NCBI GenBank assembly: GCA_947095535.1
Contig: OX352773.1
Coordinates: 38,399,398-38,463,397, forward strand
Direction of reading: 5' to 3'
Length of the DNA: 64,000 nt
From: Poecilobothrus nobilitatus
Lineage: Eukaryota; Arthropoda; Insecta; Diptera; Dolichopodidae
The notes beneath the pieces are model-generated. The model saw only the letters and a list, made by a program, of their open reading frames with translations. It made no database searches and had not been told where the DNA came from. Positions 1 through 13,900 of this stretch are shown here, one piece after another. Every line of letters starts with the position of its first letter. Position 1 is the stretch's first letter. The translations under genes and the position numbers were made by a program.

Positions 1-3000
1 CGTTTTAAAATAAACACATACCTATATCAAGTGTTTCAGTTTTGTTTATAGAAAAAAAGTTTTTATATATATTGAGATCTCAGTAATTTTAATAATTTAC
101 TTATTTATATATTCTATAAATAATTTTCTGAAACTTTGTATATGTTAGGCATTGTAAATCACAATTTTTAAAATGAGTAGAGCATGAAAGACACTATAAA
201 AAAAACTTTGAAAATATTGTCACAACTTTAGTTGCCTAAAATGTGAAATTTCTTTTAAACAGTATCAAAATATAATAGAGAATATTTTTGAAGCATCAGA
301 CAAAGTTTACTATGAAGCCTACAACTATGAAGTAGTTCATATAGCTGTAGGCTTCCTTAATAATATAATTTCCCTGAATACAGCTCGTATGGCACGCCTC
401 TGAATATTTGATTTAACCATTGAACATTTTAAGATATTTTAATAACTTTGCAAAATTCCTATTTATAAGGTTTCATTTTGTAAAATAATATAAAAATATA
501 AAATATAAATTTAGTTTGCATTAAAAAAAAATAATAAATTCTATAACAGTTCAATAAGTATTAACTAATAAATGTAACTTTTATTAAATTATTTTTAACG
601 TTATCATATAACATGTTATTAATTGGTAAAAATTTAAGTTAAAATAAAAAACTTAAGTAATTAAAAACTATAAAATTTTCACACATTTTATAGATTTTAA
701 TATCATATACTAGATATTTTATAAAAAAATATCTTGAGTTAATTTTTTTTGTTAAATTGAATTAATTTTAATGTTAAAAAAAAAAAAACAAGATGTAATT
801 GAATAACCTGAATTGCTTTTGGTAAAACCCGTTTAATATTTTTAACTTTATCAATGAAATCCAAATCTTGCGCAAAAAAAAAAAAAAAGAAACAAAACGA
901 AAACAATGTGTTTATTACAGATAATTTAAATGAAATTTTATACACATGTTAATTTTTTTTTTTATTTTTATACACTGATGGACTGGACTGTATGTCTCTT
1001 TGATTGTGTTTAATAGTACGTAGCAATTTATCTTATGGAATTTTGAACAAAAACAAAAAAGAAAACAAAAATTTTTACATTAAACTGACCAGATGTATAA
1101 AATATTCTAAAAATCTTTTTTATATACATATGTATTACGTTTTTAAAATTTTTTTTTTTTTTTGAGAGAAATATTAAGAAAGTATTAATAATTGAAGTAA
1201 CAATATTTCAAACACATCTTCACATTCTATAGAATTGACAGATTGATAATTAACTTTCAGTTTAAATTTAACGCAACAAATGTCAATTCATATATTTTGC
1301 AACATATATGTACTACTATATAGGATATTTTTCTTTTTTAGTTCAGATTTGTGCTCTGAACAGGTAATATAGAGTAGGTTCTGAACAGATTAAAAATATT
1401 TTGTCTCTAAACGCTCCGAAATAATTTTGAAACACAATAGAGCTTTAACCTGTCAAAAGTACCAAATCATATAAAAAAAATAAAATTTTTTACATTTAAA
1501 TTCAAATGCCCTGCGCGATATCTGTAAATGAAAATCGAATATTTATATCATACTCTAGTGCGCTCAGAGAATGAAAAAAGAAACACAAAAGATAAACTCT
1601 GATCAAACAGAGTTAAAAAAAGAAACACAAATTTTTTTGTGACAGTTCTCGCTTTCCTCTGAATTAAAAAAGAAAAACACTCATAAATATATTTCAAATA
1701 GATGAGAAAGAAGATGTAGTCATCTTTTTTCTTCTTATGTGTTTTGCTATCTTAAGGTATTCAGTCAAAAAAAATACATACATATGCATTTTATAATATG
1801 TATACATTTCGTTCATTTAGTAATTTATATTTATGAAAATAATGTAAAACAGTTTCTAATAATCATTAATCAGTTCCATTTAAGAGATTTTAATTTGTTA
1901 ATAACTTAATAATTGATTAATAAAAATTTAATTTAATTTAATAACTTCAAAAATTTTAATTATGCATGTAGTTGTAAAGTAACAAAATAATTGATAACAT
2001 TCTTAAAAAAATTAGAAATGAAATTATTTCATCTTTTAGAAAACTATTTCTGAAGAAACTAGAAAACAATACATAAGTACGTTTCACTCAGCTGTTGCTC
2101 AAAATTGATTGAAAATATTTTCTTCATTGCTTATCTATGGGTATAATATTATCTACCGTGCACACAAATATTATTAATAAAAATAAACAGTGTAAAAAAA
2201 GTAAGATCTGGTAAGCCATTTTTGCAAGTACATTTTATAGTAAAAAAAAAAATTGTAATTTTTTTAATAGTATGTAGTTGTAATATAATAAAAATAATGA
2301 AAAATTAAATAAATAAAAGATTCATAAATATATTTTTTTTGTTTAATTGCATATTCATTTACGATTTATTTTAGACGTAAAATGAGCTTTTTTATATCAG
2401 GTATTTTTACAGGTATTCAACACTAATTTAGCTTTCTTTACTATATGAGACACCCGCTTATACTTAATTTTGTTTTTTTTCATTTCTTCTGCTTTTCTTA
2501 TTCATTTTTTGTTTTTCATTTCATTTCGTTTCGTTTTTTTTTTTTGTTTTTACCTGCTCTGAGCCGGATGTAAACAAAATAAAAACGCATATTGAATTTT
2601 TATTAAAATAACTTTGATGCTTAGAGGCATTTTGATTTTCAGATACTACACAATTTTATTATATACACACATATATAAAATATATATAGATATACACATT
2701 TTTAAGAAATAATTTGTTTATAGTTTAGTTAAAAATGTAAAAAAAAAAATAAATAAAAATATGGGTAGATTTTACAATAATAATAAAAAAAAAAGCTTTT
2801 TTTTTCTTTCGAAAAAAGCCTTTTTTAAAATTTTGAAAAATCAAAAAGACTGAAGAAAAAAAGTTTTTAATTAAGTATATTCGATATTTTACTAAGGAGA
2901 GTTAACAAGTTTATAAAAAATGATCGTTTTCTACGATTTTAAGATGATTATTTTTCACCAAAATTTTATCGACACGTGTACCTATAACTACCTATAATTA

Positions 3001-5761
3001 AATATTGAATTGCTGCAACTTTATAAAATTAAGCATCATGTTTTGCGGGTTAAAGCACCAAAGCTAAAATTTGGTCTATAATTATTTAATATGTTGAAAA
3101 TAATCAAATAGAAAAACAACAAATTGTAATATATGTTTTAACACTCTATCGCTTCCGATTAATTCAATACATAACTCTGTAATTTCTGATACTAAAAGTC
3201 TTATTTATGAACGTTTTTTTTTGTCCCTCGGTTAATGTTCTTTTTGTCTGATAGAAAAATTTTATAGTGATAATTATAGTGAAATTTTTTAGTTTTTTGT
3301 ACCTTTAATTACTTATTATATTATTTTGCTTCATGTTTTGAAATTTTGGTTCGGGTAGGTGAGATACAGCGTCCTACAAAGAATTTTTGTACCATAACCC
3401 CTTCTTTTTTTATAATAATAAGAATTCTTAATTTTCTGAATTGCCTTCGGGGTGAGGATTTTAAATTTTTTAATAGAATTTTATTCTGCTAAGGAAGTAT
3501 CTTACTTACATATAGCTAAAATATTAAATTGCCTTCTCTAAATTCTTCCAATTTAATATTCTTTTATCTTTTAAATAACTATATGCATAATATTACGTAT
3601 TTGAATATGAAGAAAATTTTTTACATTTAAAATTTAAAGTTAGAATTAAGAAAGTGAATATGATCAGAAGATATTTTATATCAGAGATTCTATGGTTTCG
3701 AAAAATGAACTCTAACAGAAACTTCTCTGAATAAAATATGAAGCTTTTGAGCTATATCTATAAAAGTTTTGAGAAGAATAACAAAGTAAACGGAAATTGT
3801 GATAGTAAAATAGTGAAAACAAATCTATAATTTGCCTATGTAGGCATCTAAAAAAAATATAGTTTTTTTTTCATTTCATTCATGAAGGCGAGATATAATT
3901 AAGAAAAAAAAGAAGTCAAGGAGAAGAAAAATATTGTGACTGAAGAATTTTAGAACATGCAGGTTCATTTATAACAAACGTTCGTTGAAGAATATAAAAT
4001 TAAAAAAAAAAAAAATGAATAAAACGTATTGCAAAAACAATAAAAATTCAGATCTACGGTAGTACGGTATATAGAAAATTTTTTTTTTCGATTTAAAATT
4101 AAATAACTTATTCCCAAACGTTTATTTGAATTTCTCAAGATATGAAAATTTTTAAGTGTCATTAAATAATGCTTAAATAATTATTTGAATGTATTAAAAA
4201 TATTATTATATATTTATTTATTGCTTTGTATTATATTTTATAGTAGCTTTAAATTTTTATAATTATTGTTTTTCCTTAAAAGTGAACTGGAAATCATTTG
4301 TTCAGCTGAACGAAATTTTTTTATTTTCTTTCTTTAGAATAGAAAGAAAATATGTAGTTTTTTTTTTTCTTAATTATCTCAATTTATAAATAAATAAGAA
4401 AAAACAACATTAATTTAATAGATTTGAAAAGCTATGAAATAATTTTATTTTGCCCTCTTTTTTTTTTTCTAAATATTTTAAAATTTTAAATATAAACAAT
4501 TTGAAAAAATTGGTGCTAATGGAAAATTAATAAATTCAAAGGAAATTCAAAAAGGAAAATTATGTTCTTAAAAGAAAGAAAGACAGCTTGATTGAATTTA
4601 TTCAATCTTAAAATATTAAAAATAAGTCTAAACATTTTATTACATTTTAACTATAGAAAAGATGATATTCTTTTATAATTTATAACGAAATCTTTTTAAA
4701 TAAAAATTAATTAAGTAGGTATACTTAGATTTTAAAAAATTAGATTAAAAATGTTCTCATTAATTTTGACAGATATTTTCCTTTTGTTAGACTTACCTTC
4801 CTTTCTTAAGAATCACTCTAAATTTTTGATGATAAAGATTGCCTATAAAGTATCAATTTTAATCAGTTTAAATTTACCAATGTCTGTATAAAATTGGACA
4901 ACACATTTTATTTTTTCTTCATAAAAAAAGCCTTACAATTTGACAAATGATTTTCTGAAAACATAAAATTTCTATTTTGATTAAAATAAGATATTTGTTA
5001 ACATATTGGAAAGTTGTTGGTGTAGTGGAGGATCTTCAGTTTTTTTTTAATTGAATAAAAAAATATGAAATACTTATTTTATACTTTTAATTTTTTTTAA
5101 TGTAAATGTAATTAAAATAATGATTTCTGAAACTGAAGAATAATAAATGACTTAGTTAAGTTTCATAATTTTAATTGTAAGAATAGTCAAATTTTGATGA
5201 CGACTTCAATTTTTTGGTTGTTAAATTTTTTTTTCTATAGTGAAAAAATGTAAGGTTACTCATTGAAGTGTTTGTATAATTTCTACAATAAATGAATGTT
5301 TTGATATTAAAAAAGAGTACTTATTTTAAGTAATTAAAATAAAAATTCAAATTTTTATTATTTTAAATAAGTATGTATGTTTTATTTGAATTGTCATTAT
5401 ACAAATAAAATTACTTGAAGTAAGTTTAAGTGTGTAGTGCAGTTACGTATATTGGATTATCATTGGATGATGTACGCATGAGAATTTAAATGCATATACT
5501 TATATGCAACTAGTATGAAGTACAATATTCCGTATAATAACTTTAACAGAAGGATTTTTAGATTATAACACCACTATTCTAAGCTAAAATAACTAAAGTT
5601 AAAATAAATTTTTTTTTAATTCTCGAATCTTGCTAACTTGAGACATTTTTACTATAATAAAAATAAAGAATAAAACTAGAATAAAATCTAAAACTATTTT
5701 CAAATATTACATAAAAAAAACGAAAGAGGAGCTAAACATTAATTACAGAAAATTGTACTGG
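1..5761. other. AT-rich stretch without a recognisable gene
   Basis: I see no exon-like sequence on either strand. The stretch is dominated by A/T runs and short TA-rich motifs. The only marked structure is the hairpin at 314-355. The part below 5762 includes the 3' flank of the minus-strand terminal exon that ends at 5762. Translations of 739-945 and 3965-4162 are low-complexity Phe/Lys-rich chance frames. Confidence 0.6.
314..355. repeat. short perfect-armed hairpin
   Basis: GAAGCCTACA and its complement TGTAGGCTTC bound a 42-nt segment. The pairing continues inwards through ACTAT..GAA against TTCATATAGC with small bulges, leaving a loop of about 4 nt. The arms are clearly less AT-rich than the surroundings, so this is not an A/T-run artefact. 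It is shorter than a usual insect pre-miRNA. A remnant of an inverted-repeat element is the simpler explanation. Confidence 0.55.
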
Positions 5762-5953
5762 TTAACGATGGAATAATTGTACTGTAGTGATTAAAATGAT
5801 GACAAAGATAAAGACAAAGAATAATACTTTAGAAGTTAGTGGATCAAACAGATTGGTGTTGACAAAAGGAGAGGTGGTTTTAGTCGGTAAGAATCCGGCA
5901 TACTGCAAGCAGAACCCAGGTTCTACATTATCTTTTTGAAGATCTCCATCGAC
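5762..5953 (-). CDS. terminal coding exon of an unidentified membrane-anchored protein
   Basis: Seen: a polypyrimidine-rich acceptor (..TTTTTTTTCCGTAG) is followed by 63 uninterrupted codons and a TAA stop at 5764-5762, read in phase 0. The peptide begins VDGDLQKDNVEPGFC and continues through GFLPTKTTSPF. It ends with about 20 hydrophobic residues (VLFFVFIFVIILITTVQLF) followed by HR. The codon choice and the GC content of the extracellular part stand out from the flanking DNA. Inferred: the exon encodes the C-terminal transmembrane or GPI-signal segment of a surface protein, or the tail anchor of a cytosolic one. I do not recognise the family. The upstream exons lie at higher coordinates. 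The phase-0 first exon at 16097-16561 on the same strand is a possible partner, but no connecting exon was found. Confidence 0.6.
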   Translation of the reverse strand, partial: VDGDLQKDNVEPGFCLQYAGFLPTKTTSPFVNTNLFDPLTSKVLFFVFIFVIILITTVQLFHR

Positions 5954-7419
5954 CTACGGAAAAAAAAAATATTACAAAAGAAATATGTGGAAAAAATTGA
6001 GCTTAAAGGTAATTGTCGAATACTATATTATATATAGCTTATTAGATGATATTATTTGAATGTGTAGTTTTAGATGATATTAAAAATCATTTATTTATTA
6101 TGGAATTTAAATGATTCAAAAAAATATACTGACTGGCAGTACAATTTATGTATTTTAAAAATAAAGATTTTTTGATACTTTTATATTATAAATTTGTTTA
6201 TTTTTATCCTTTCAACTTACATCAAAATTACTAATACTTGAGTTTAAACCTAATTATTTCAAGAGTCTTCCTAATTAAAGTAAAGAAAATAAAAAAAAAA
6301 GAAATATAAAAAAAAAGAAATAAAAAAAAAAAACGATTCTTGTTTGAATCTTTTTTAAGTTCATAACTAAACATGGTATGAGTCATGTTTTATTTTAAAG
6401 CCTTTCTTCAGGTACTTTCTCAAAAAAAAAAAAAAAAAATGAATTCGTCCTAAACTTTTTATGTATATATATATATATATATTTTAGCTGTGTTTAAGAG
6501 ATAATTTAAATTTCTAAATTTTTTTTTTTTTTAAACCGGAATTTAACGTTATCGAATGAATTAATTTTTGATCTTAATTTATTTAAATGAATTTTAATTT
6601 TTTTATTTTTGACTATAATCGTCATCTTATACCTTTACTAACCCAAAATATTGAAAATATATTAAATTTATATATAGTTGAACTAAGATACATGTAGGTA
6701 TATATATTAAATTTATTTTAAAAGAAGGATGAGTCAGTAGATAAAAATAAATAATTAAGTAATTTTAGACTAAATTGTTAAGAATATAACAAAATAAAAT
6801 ACAAAATAAAATACAAATTAAATAAATTTAAGTATAAAACTTTCTTAGGAGGAAATTAAAAAAAAAAAAAAAATAGAACATAAATGTTATCCACATGATA
6901 ATTTATTAGTTCATTTTATAAGCAAAACTATTTCTTTTTATTATGAATAATTAAGTACTTATCTATTATATTTTTATTCTCAATTCTCGTTTTTGATGGT
7001 TAAATTAATTTTTAGTTATATGGTTCCAAAAACTTACTATACACTATACAAATTGATTGCTACTATATAACATTGTGAACAACATGCGAACGACTGACGT
7101 GAATGGCATTCATTTTAGTACTGAAGATATGATAGGTTTGTGAAGGAGTTTCTTTTCTTTGTACTCTGTGACCTGAAGTGGCCTTATATATAATTTTAAT
7201 AAATTAAATCAGATCAGATTTACAAAAGACTGTATAATCGATGTATATCAATTCATTTTGGATGGGTGAATTACTCTATACATTATGAGGCACCTATAAT
7301 CTGGTTTATTTGGAACAACAATAGAAACTACCACACTTTCTAGGGGCATAAAAATAATATTCGATAAATGTCTAAAATTAGTGTTGTTAATTATATGGAA
7401 AGACTAGACTAGAAAATGA
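5954..7419. other. noncoding stretch, possibly intronic
   Basis: AT-rich, with an (AT)n run near 6467-6484. If the exons at 5762-5953 and 16097-16561 belong together, this is intron. A mildly GC-richer patch at about 7080-7200 gives short broken frames on the minus strand that I could not identify. It may belong to the same decayed retroelement as the next feature. Confidence 0.4.
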
Positions 7420-7700
7420 CTAGACAAGAACCAATAAGCATCCATTTAAAGAAGAAAAAATGGTGGTGAATGTGTAGTGTGTGACCAAATAAGAAAATCT
7501 GTAAACAATATCACATGTCAAGCTCTAGACTGGAACCTATAAAAAGAAATATAGGCAAACCTCGAGAGACGTGGTACAGATCTGCCCAAAAACAAATGGT
7601 AAGTAACCATAAAACATCGGTAGAAATCAAACAACACGTCCAAAATAGAGTCAGATGGAAGAGCTTTGTAGAAGTCCTATGCTCCCAAAGGGAATAAAAT
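7420..7700 (+). mobile_element. decayed 3' end of a non-LTR retrotransposon ORF (RTE/Jockey-type pol tail)
   Basis: Two frames together read like the extreme C-terminus of an insect endonuclease-reverse transcriptase. The first, at 7504-7540, gives NNITCQALDWN and then a stop. The second, at 7515-7697, gives GKPRETWYRSA and then HVQNRVRWKSFVEVLCS before a stop. The known family pattern is NI..QAL.WNP..GKR.RGRPR.TW, followed by A.DR..W+..V..LC, and both halves match it in order. A frameshift separates the halves and there is no RT core upstream, so this is a dead fragment and not a gene. Confidence 0.6.
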
Positions 7701-10648
7701 AAAGAAAAAAAAATTTACTTAATTTATATAATAATAATGGAATTTTTTGAAAAGCATCGAATTTTTTTTTTAATTTTGAACTTTTAATGTCAAAGAAAAA
7801 GATAACTAATAAGAAAACCTCCAATATTTATTGTATTTACACACTTATTTACTATACCTTTGATTATTCTTTTTACCTTTTCTTTTCAGCACCTTTTTTT
7901 TCTATTTTTTCATTTGGTATCAAGGTTTTTTAGTTTAATTTAGTAAAAATTACAAAATAATTAAGAAATTCATTACTAAAAATAGGTTAAATTTAGACAT
8001 CATAATTTAATTTGAGTATTTCTTCTATATTTATTAATTATCACTAAACTTCCTTATATATATTTTTACGTAAAAATCAAAAATGTTCTTCAATATTATA
8101 CATAGCTATATAATAATATGTAACTGAGTATATAATAAAAAAGATATAACTATATAAATATATTATTTTTATATATATAAGTAGTGATTCTATATAAGTT
8201 TCACAATTTTGTTCTAATTTCAATAATAGTTAAAAAGATATAAAAATTTTCAAAACTAACAAACTAGATATAATTAAAAATTAATTAAAAAAAAATATTA
8301 TAAAAATAGTTTTTGATGTCATTAAGTTATTGTTTCCTTTATACCTGTTAAATTGTGAAATTTTTTTATATTTTTTATCGAATTGTTGTTATTTCGGTTT
8401 TCAGATCACCTATAAGTTTATTAAATCGGAAATGTCTTTTTAATATTTATTTATTTATTTATTTTGCGAAGTCTTTAATTTTAAATAAAAATATGAAGTA
8501 GCTTTTTTAAAGCACAAATATATATATAAAACAAAACAAAAATAAAATTTTTGGTTATCTTAATCAGATTTATGGAAATTTTTTTTTTTTTTTGTTTTCT
8601 TAAATCGCAAAAATATCTTGTTCTAGAACAGAATTTTAAACGCAGAATTAAGTATTAAGTAAAAAAAATAATTTTTTTTAGTTGTTTATTGATATCTTAA
8701 GTTTTAATATCTTTAGAATAGTTTCTTAAAAATTAAAATTAAAAACATGTAACTACCTATACGGCTGTGATTAAATTGATTTTAAACATAGGCGCAGATT
8801 GATTTTAATCATTGATCTGCACATCAGTTTATATATTGAAAACAAAATTTCTAATATTTTAAAAATCTAATAACCAAATTATTGATAATAGATTTTTTAT
8901 TAATATTAATTACATAAACAACTGTAATGATCACATCCAGATCTTTATAACATTAAGGATCACATGTATATGATATGTCATTTAAGGTTACGGAATTAGA
9001 AACAAAAAACGGAATTAGGGGCATAAGAGGTAACGGAAATATACGTAGTTATGTACAATTTATATATTTTGGACTTTTCTTTTATTTTTAATTGTTTAAA
9101 AAAAAACCATAAAGAAATATTTACTCCTAATTTAAACTGATTTTATAAAGTACATAGTTTAAATGTATTTAACTTCTTGATTCAATATAGGCAATCTGTA
9201 AGAGAAGATTAAAAAAAAAACTTATAAACTTCTTATTTTTTGAATTACAAAATTCTCTTGTCTAAATATTATGTACATTTATGTTAGGTTTACAGCAGTA
9301 GGATTTTGATAATTATATATTATGATTTAGAAATATAGCATCTTCCATACAATGAATTTAAAATTTATTCTGTAACACGATATTGAATCGAATTATAGAA
9401 ATGAAAAGAACATTATTTAATATAATTGCATAATTTTAGGATTCAGGATTATTCAATTTTTTTTTTTTATTTTGTCAAATTTTAAAATTAAGATTAGTTA
9501 CTTATATTCTGAAAATCAATTTTATAGTCAATTAAACTAATAGAAAATTTTAAACTATCGGTTAAACGTCATCTGTGTTATCAATTTTTCATAGTTACTT
9601 AAACCGTCAATTTTTTTGAAACTGCCTAAATTTTTGATCCATTGATAATTCCATTTTTGTCATTTATCTTATGCATGTTTTTTGGGATTTTTAACTTTCG
9701 GTCATAAAAATTAAGAGATAGTTAAAATTTTAAAAAATAAAAAAGAATTTTTAAATAAATATAAATAAATAGGTACCTATACTTCAAAAAGTGAATGTCT
9801 CTAATTTTTTAATTATATTTTTTTAGCTCTTCAAAAAAGTTAGACTCTTTGTCATTTTAAAAAAATTACTTCACAAAAGGATTAAAAAAAAAACTGATAG
9901 AAAACATCGATGTTCCAATCCTTTAGATTTATTTACTTTTCGAAAAACTTATTTTTGTAATAAGTAAATGAAACTAAAATGCTTTAAAATCTCATTTAAG
10001 AACAAAAATTCTAATCAAAAATTCATATAAGATACATATAGTTAAATATATTTATTTTTTTATTACAGTTTTATATAAGCATAAGTTAAAATGTGTTTTA
10101 AAACAGATTTTTGTTTTTTGTTGTTTGCTGTATTCACAATTTGAAAACCATATTAAAGTATAATGCCCTCTTTAAATCTGGAAAGTTAAAAACAAGTAAT
10201 TTGCATACATATAAATAGTAAATATATAATAATAATAACGTAACTAATGAGTTCTGCATTGAATTAGCCCATATTTTATAAAACATAAATAAATATGTTT
10301 TAATATATATATATCATATTAAACACCTTCTTAAAGATGAACTATTTCAGAAAACGAACATTAACTTATTATTTAAATAGGTTCATTTAAATAATATAAG
10401 TTAATGTTAATGTTCTTATTGTTTTAAATTTGAAAATCAGATATACAAGTTTTTTTTGTTAATCTATAATTTACTTATCTATAGAAAATTTTTAGTTTTC
10501 TCAAGGAAATTACATGGTTAGGTATAGCAGCTAAATAGTAATAACTTTAGCAAAAATCTTAAGAAATTGAATTTGAATAAATTGATAAAGTTGTTAAGAA
10601 TATGTGGTTGCAATTTTTGAAACATGCGAAAATGATATCAAAATTTAA
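7701..10648. other. AT-rich stretch without a gene
   Basis: No exon-like frame or splice pair was seen. It contains homopolymer runs and a short (TTTA)n tract around 8443-8464. It could be intron of a minus-strand gene spanning 5.8-16.6 kb. Confidence 0.45.
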
Positions 10649-10909
10649 GATGAACTATTGTTTCCTCTTTATCATTGAAACTTCTGCAAAAGTCATATGA
10701 GGGAAATCCTAATCATTTGAGCTCTATTACATTACCGCGTTATTGCTGTATTGCCGTAAGTGCACAAGGTGTTTTTTTTTAAGGTAAACTATTGTTTCCT
10801 TTTCGTCTTCATCATTGAAACTTCTGCAAAAGTCATATGAGGGAAATCCTAATATTTTGTGTTCTATTACATTACCGCGATATTGCTGCATCGTAAAAGT
10901 GTAAATGCT
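10649..10909 (-). repeat. 140-bp direct duplication carrying a retroelement-like coding fragment
   Basis: Two copies, at about 10649-10775 and 10789-10909, share long identical blocks such as CTTCTGCAAAAGTCATATGA at 10681 and 10821, exactly 140 bp apart. On the minus strand the copy at 10789-10909 stays open and reads RGNVIEHK, PSYDFC, NDEDEKETIVYL. That resembles the Cys-rich C.FC..E.ETI.HL segment found after the RT or RNase H part of many Jockey/I-type LINEs. The assignment is inference. The duplication itself is seen directly. Confidence 0.55.
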
Positions 10910-10921
10910 AATAAAGAACAA

Positions 10922-13900
10922 CCTACTGGTTAGTGAGTGTATTGGACCAATATTTACTAATTGTGTAACAAGTTCTCCTAACTAAGATAATTTCCAGGTT
11001 TGTACTATTTATTCCTAACTAGATTATTAATTCAGATTGGAAATTTTGGAGATTACATTGAAAATCGTTACGATGTTCAGGCAGACAAAAAACTAGAAAC
11101 CATAAGAGAGGATCCTGAACAAAATCAGAGGATCCCCACCGGTGTTTTTTTTTTTCTTTATTGTTAGTTAATCCAGTAGTATAATTTACAAGTATTAATA
11201 ATTTTTTTTTTCTTTTGATTAAAAATGTTTAAGCTTTTGTTAAGCTGTATGGTCATATGATTAATAATTGATTAAAGTTAAATTTTAAATTTTAAGTGCA
11301 CAAGGTAAATAATTATAAACAATGGAAAAATTTAAACATTATCAATATTTACATATTATATTTACATCATTCATTTACTGTCCAGCTTAGATCAATCTGT
11401 CAGTATATATAACATAAGATTTAACAAAAAGTTAATTTTATCAAAATTTCTACTTACTTATATATTATTAAACATTAAAAACTAATGTAATTTCTTATGC
11501 TGCACTAATATGGTTCAACATAAGTGCAAGCTTTATAAAAAAAATAAGAATATTCGAACATAAATGCATTAGACTCTGTGTATACCTACACAGAAAGCCA
11601 GAAACAGATTACCAGGATTTTTACTCCAATAAATGCTTGTACCGTACAACAAGAATTATCAGATTCGATATTTTTTTTTTATAAAAATTATCCGTAATCA
11701 CTTTAGCACGACAGAAACGATAGAAAATGGTTTAATATCAAATATTTACTACCATAACGAAGAATATATTAAAAATACTATTTAAAAAACGGGTTTCATA
11801 TCACCCAAACATTTTATATATATTGTGATTCTAAAGGGTATATTCAGAATCACGAGCATGTCCATCTATTATATCATTATAATAGACGGGCTACATATAC
11901 AAGTGCATTGAATATAATCCAAATAATATCGAGACTAATTCACTAAAATATGACATGTTTGTCACTGATAAAGACAAATATGTAAATATTCACATTTCTT
12001 TTTTTTTTTTCTTTTAATTAGGTTAAGCTCTAGGTTAAATTTTATTCAAAAATAAATAAGTATTAGAATTCGTTTTGGTTTTATAATTTTTTCCAACAAC
12101 TTAAACAACAAAAATTCAAATTTTTACTTAAATTATTTCCTGAAAGACAAGTAGTAGTAAGTATATTGTGAAGCTCTAATTAAGTATATAATCTTTATTT
12201 TGTTCATATATAGACAAACTAAAAACAGAACATAACTAGCAAAATTACAAAATTAAAATTTAGTTTTTAAGGTCTAGTCATGTCATAAGTACACAATATA
12301 TGGTATTTACTTTTTGTAAAATTTTTTTATGTAATTTAAATAAGAATCTAAGTAATAATAAAAAAAAAAGAAAACAAAAAACTACTGACAAGAATTAAAT
12401 TTAATTAAAAGAAAAATTACAGCATTACATAATGAACATTACATAATACATAATGAACGAAAATCACATATTTTCGAAAATTAACAACTTAGTATTTTAA
12501 ATTGCATATTTAAGTTATTAATTAAATTATTAATTAAAATTAAAGTACATTTTTAAATTTCACTATTTTAGTATTTTTTTTTTTTTTAATTTTAATCTCT
12601 TTTCAATAGACAGGTCAATGAAATCTATTCAAAATAAAGATTAAAAAAAAACATAAAAAATAAAAAAAAACTACATAACAATCAATTAAGAATCAAATAA
12701 TAATAAATATTTAAATAGCATGTAAGTTAAGGTAGAATTTAAATATAATCCCACATCAATTAACTTGATTATAATACCTGTAATTTATTAATAATTTCTC
12801 AGCAACAACATAGTAAGTAAATTAAACATAAAAAATTGAATAAAATTATTTTTGTTTTAAGAGTAAAAAGACAACTGAAAGTAAAATAAAATAAATTTAA
12901 AAAAAATTGAATGAATTTTAAATTGTAATTTAATTGGAATATAAATTAGTATTGAATAAGTAGTTCAGTTTTAATAACTCTTGATTCTTTATTATATTGA
13001 TTTAAGTTATCCATACACTTTTTTTTTAATCTGATTCATTCTTCTTTTGTTGTCTTGATGTTTAGCCTTGAATTTTAGAACCATATTTTAATTCACTAAG
13101 CACCTAAGTATCTTATTTTCAGTCATTGCTGATTTAAGATTGACTGGTTTCGTTTAAGATTTTATGGTTTCGTTATAATTTTGAGTTTATCATTATAAGT
13201 AAGTATATATATATTTTATATTTAAGTATACTTTAGTGAAAAAATTTTGAATTTTTAGTTCTTAGTTAAATTGATTTTATTAGAAATCTTTATTGTGTAC
13301 TGTAGATAGTTTCACATTGAAGCGCAATAATATCATATCAATATAATTAAGTGAATTTACATGTAAAGCATAGAAAGTGTGTTTGTTTGTTTGTATTTTT
13401 ATACAACTTAAAAATTTTATTTTAACTTTTATATTTTTCATTTTATAATAAAATACATTTTTTTTAATAAATTATAATTATTAAATTTTATATCTTTAGG
13501 TTTAATTTCTAAAAGTCCAATTTCCAATAATATTTTTATTATATTTATAATGGTATAACGTATATAAGCATATATAAAAGTAAGTAATAATTTGTAATTC
13601 CTATGTTGAAGAATTAATAAAAACAAGTAAGTGATTTTAATTAAAATGAAAACCTCCGATTAATATTTAAAATTTTTACTTACTTTTAAATGAAATGTGT
13701 GTGGGGTGGTAATTTTTGTTTTAATAAAACAATAAAATTAATCACTATAAGTATAGAATATAATAATAATGCGATATTCAAATATTTTTTTAAAAAGATT
13801 CGAGTTTTGCCCACCAAATTATATAGATACTTAGGTGTGTTTTTATTTTTTGCAAATTTTCATCTAGAATTGGGATTTATTTGATTCTAAAAATGTTTTT

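Noticed and set aside
7515..7697. Independent 60-aa gene
   Set aside because: The sequence matches the C-terminal tail of LINE polymerases, and the upstream half is in another frame, so it is a dead element fragment.
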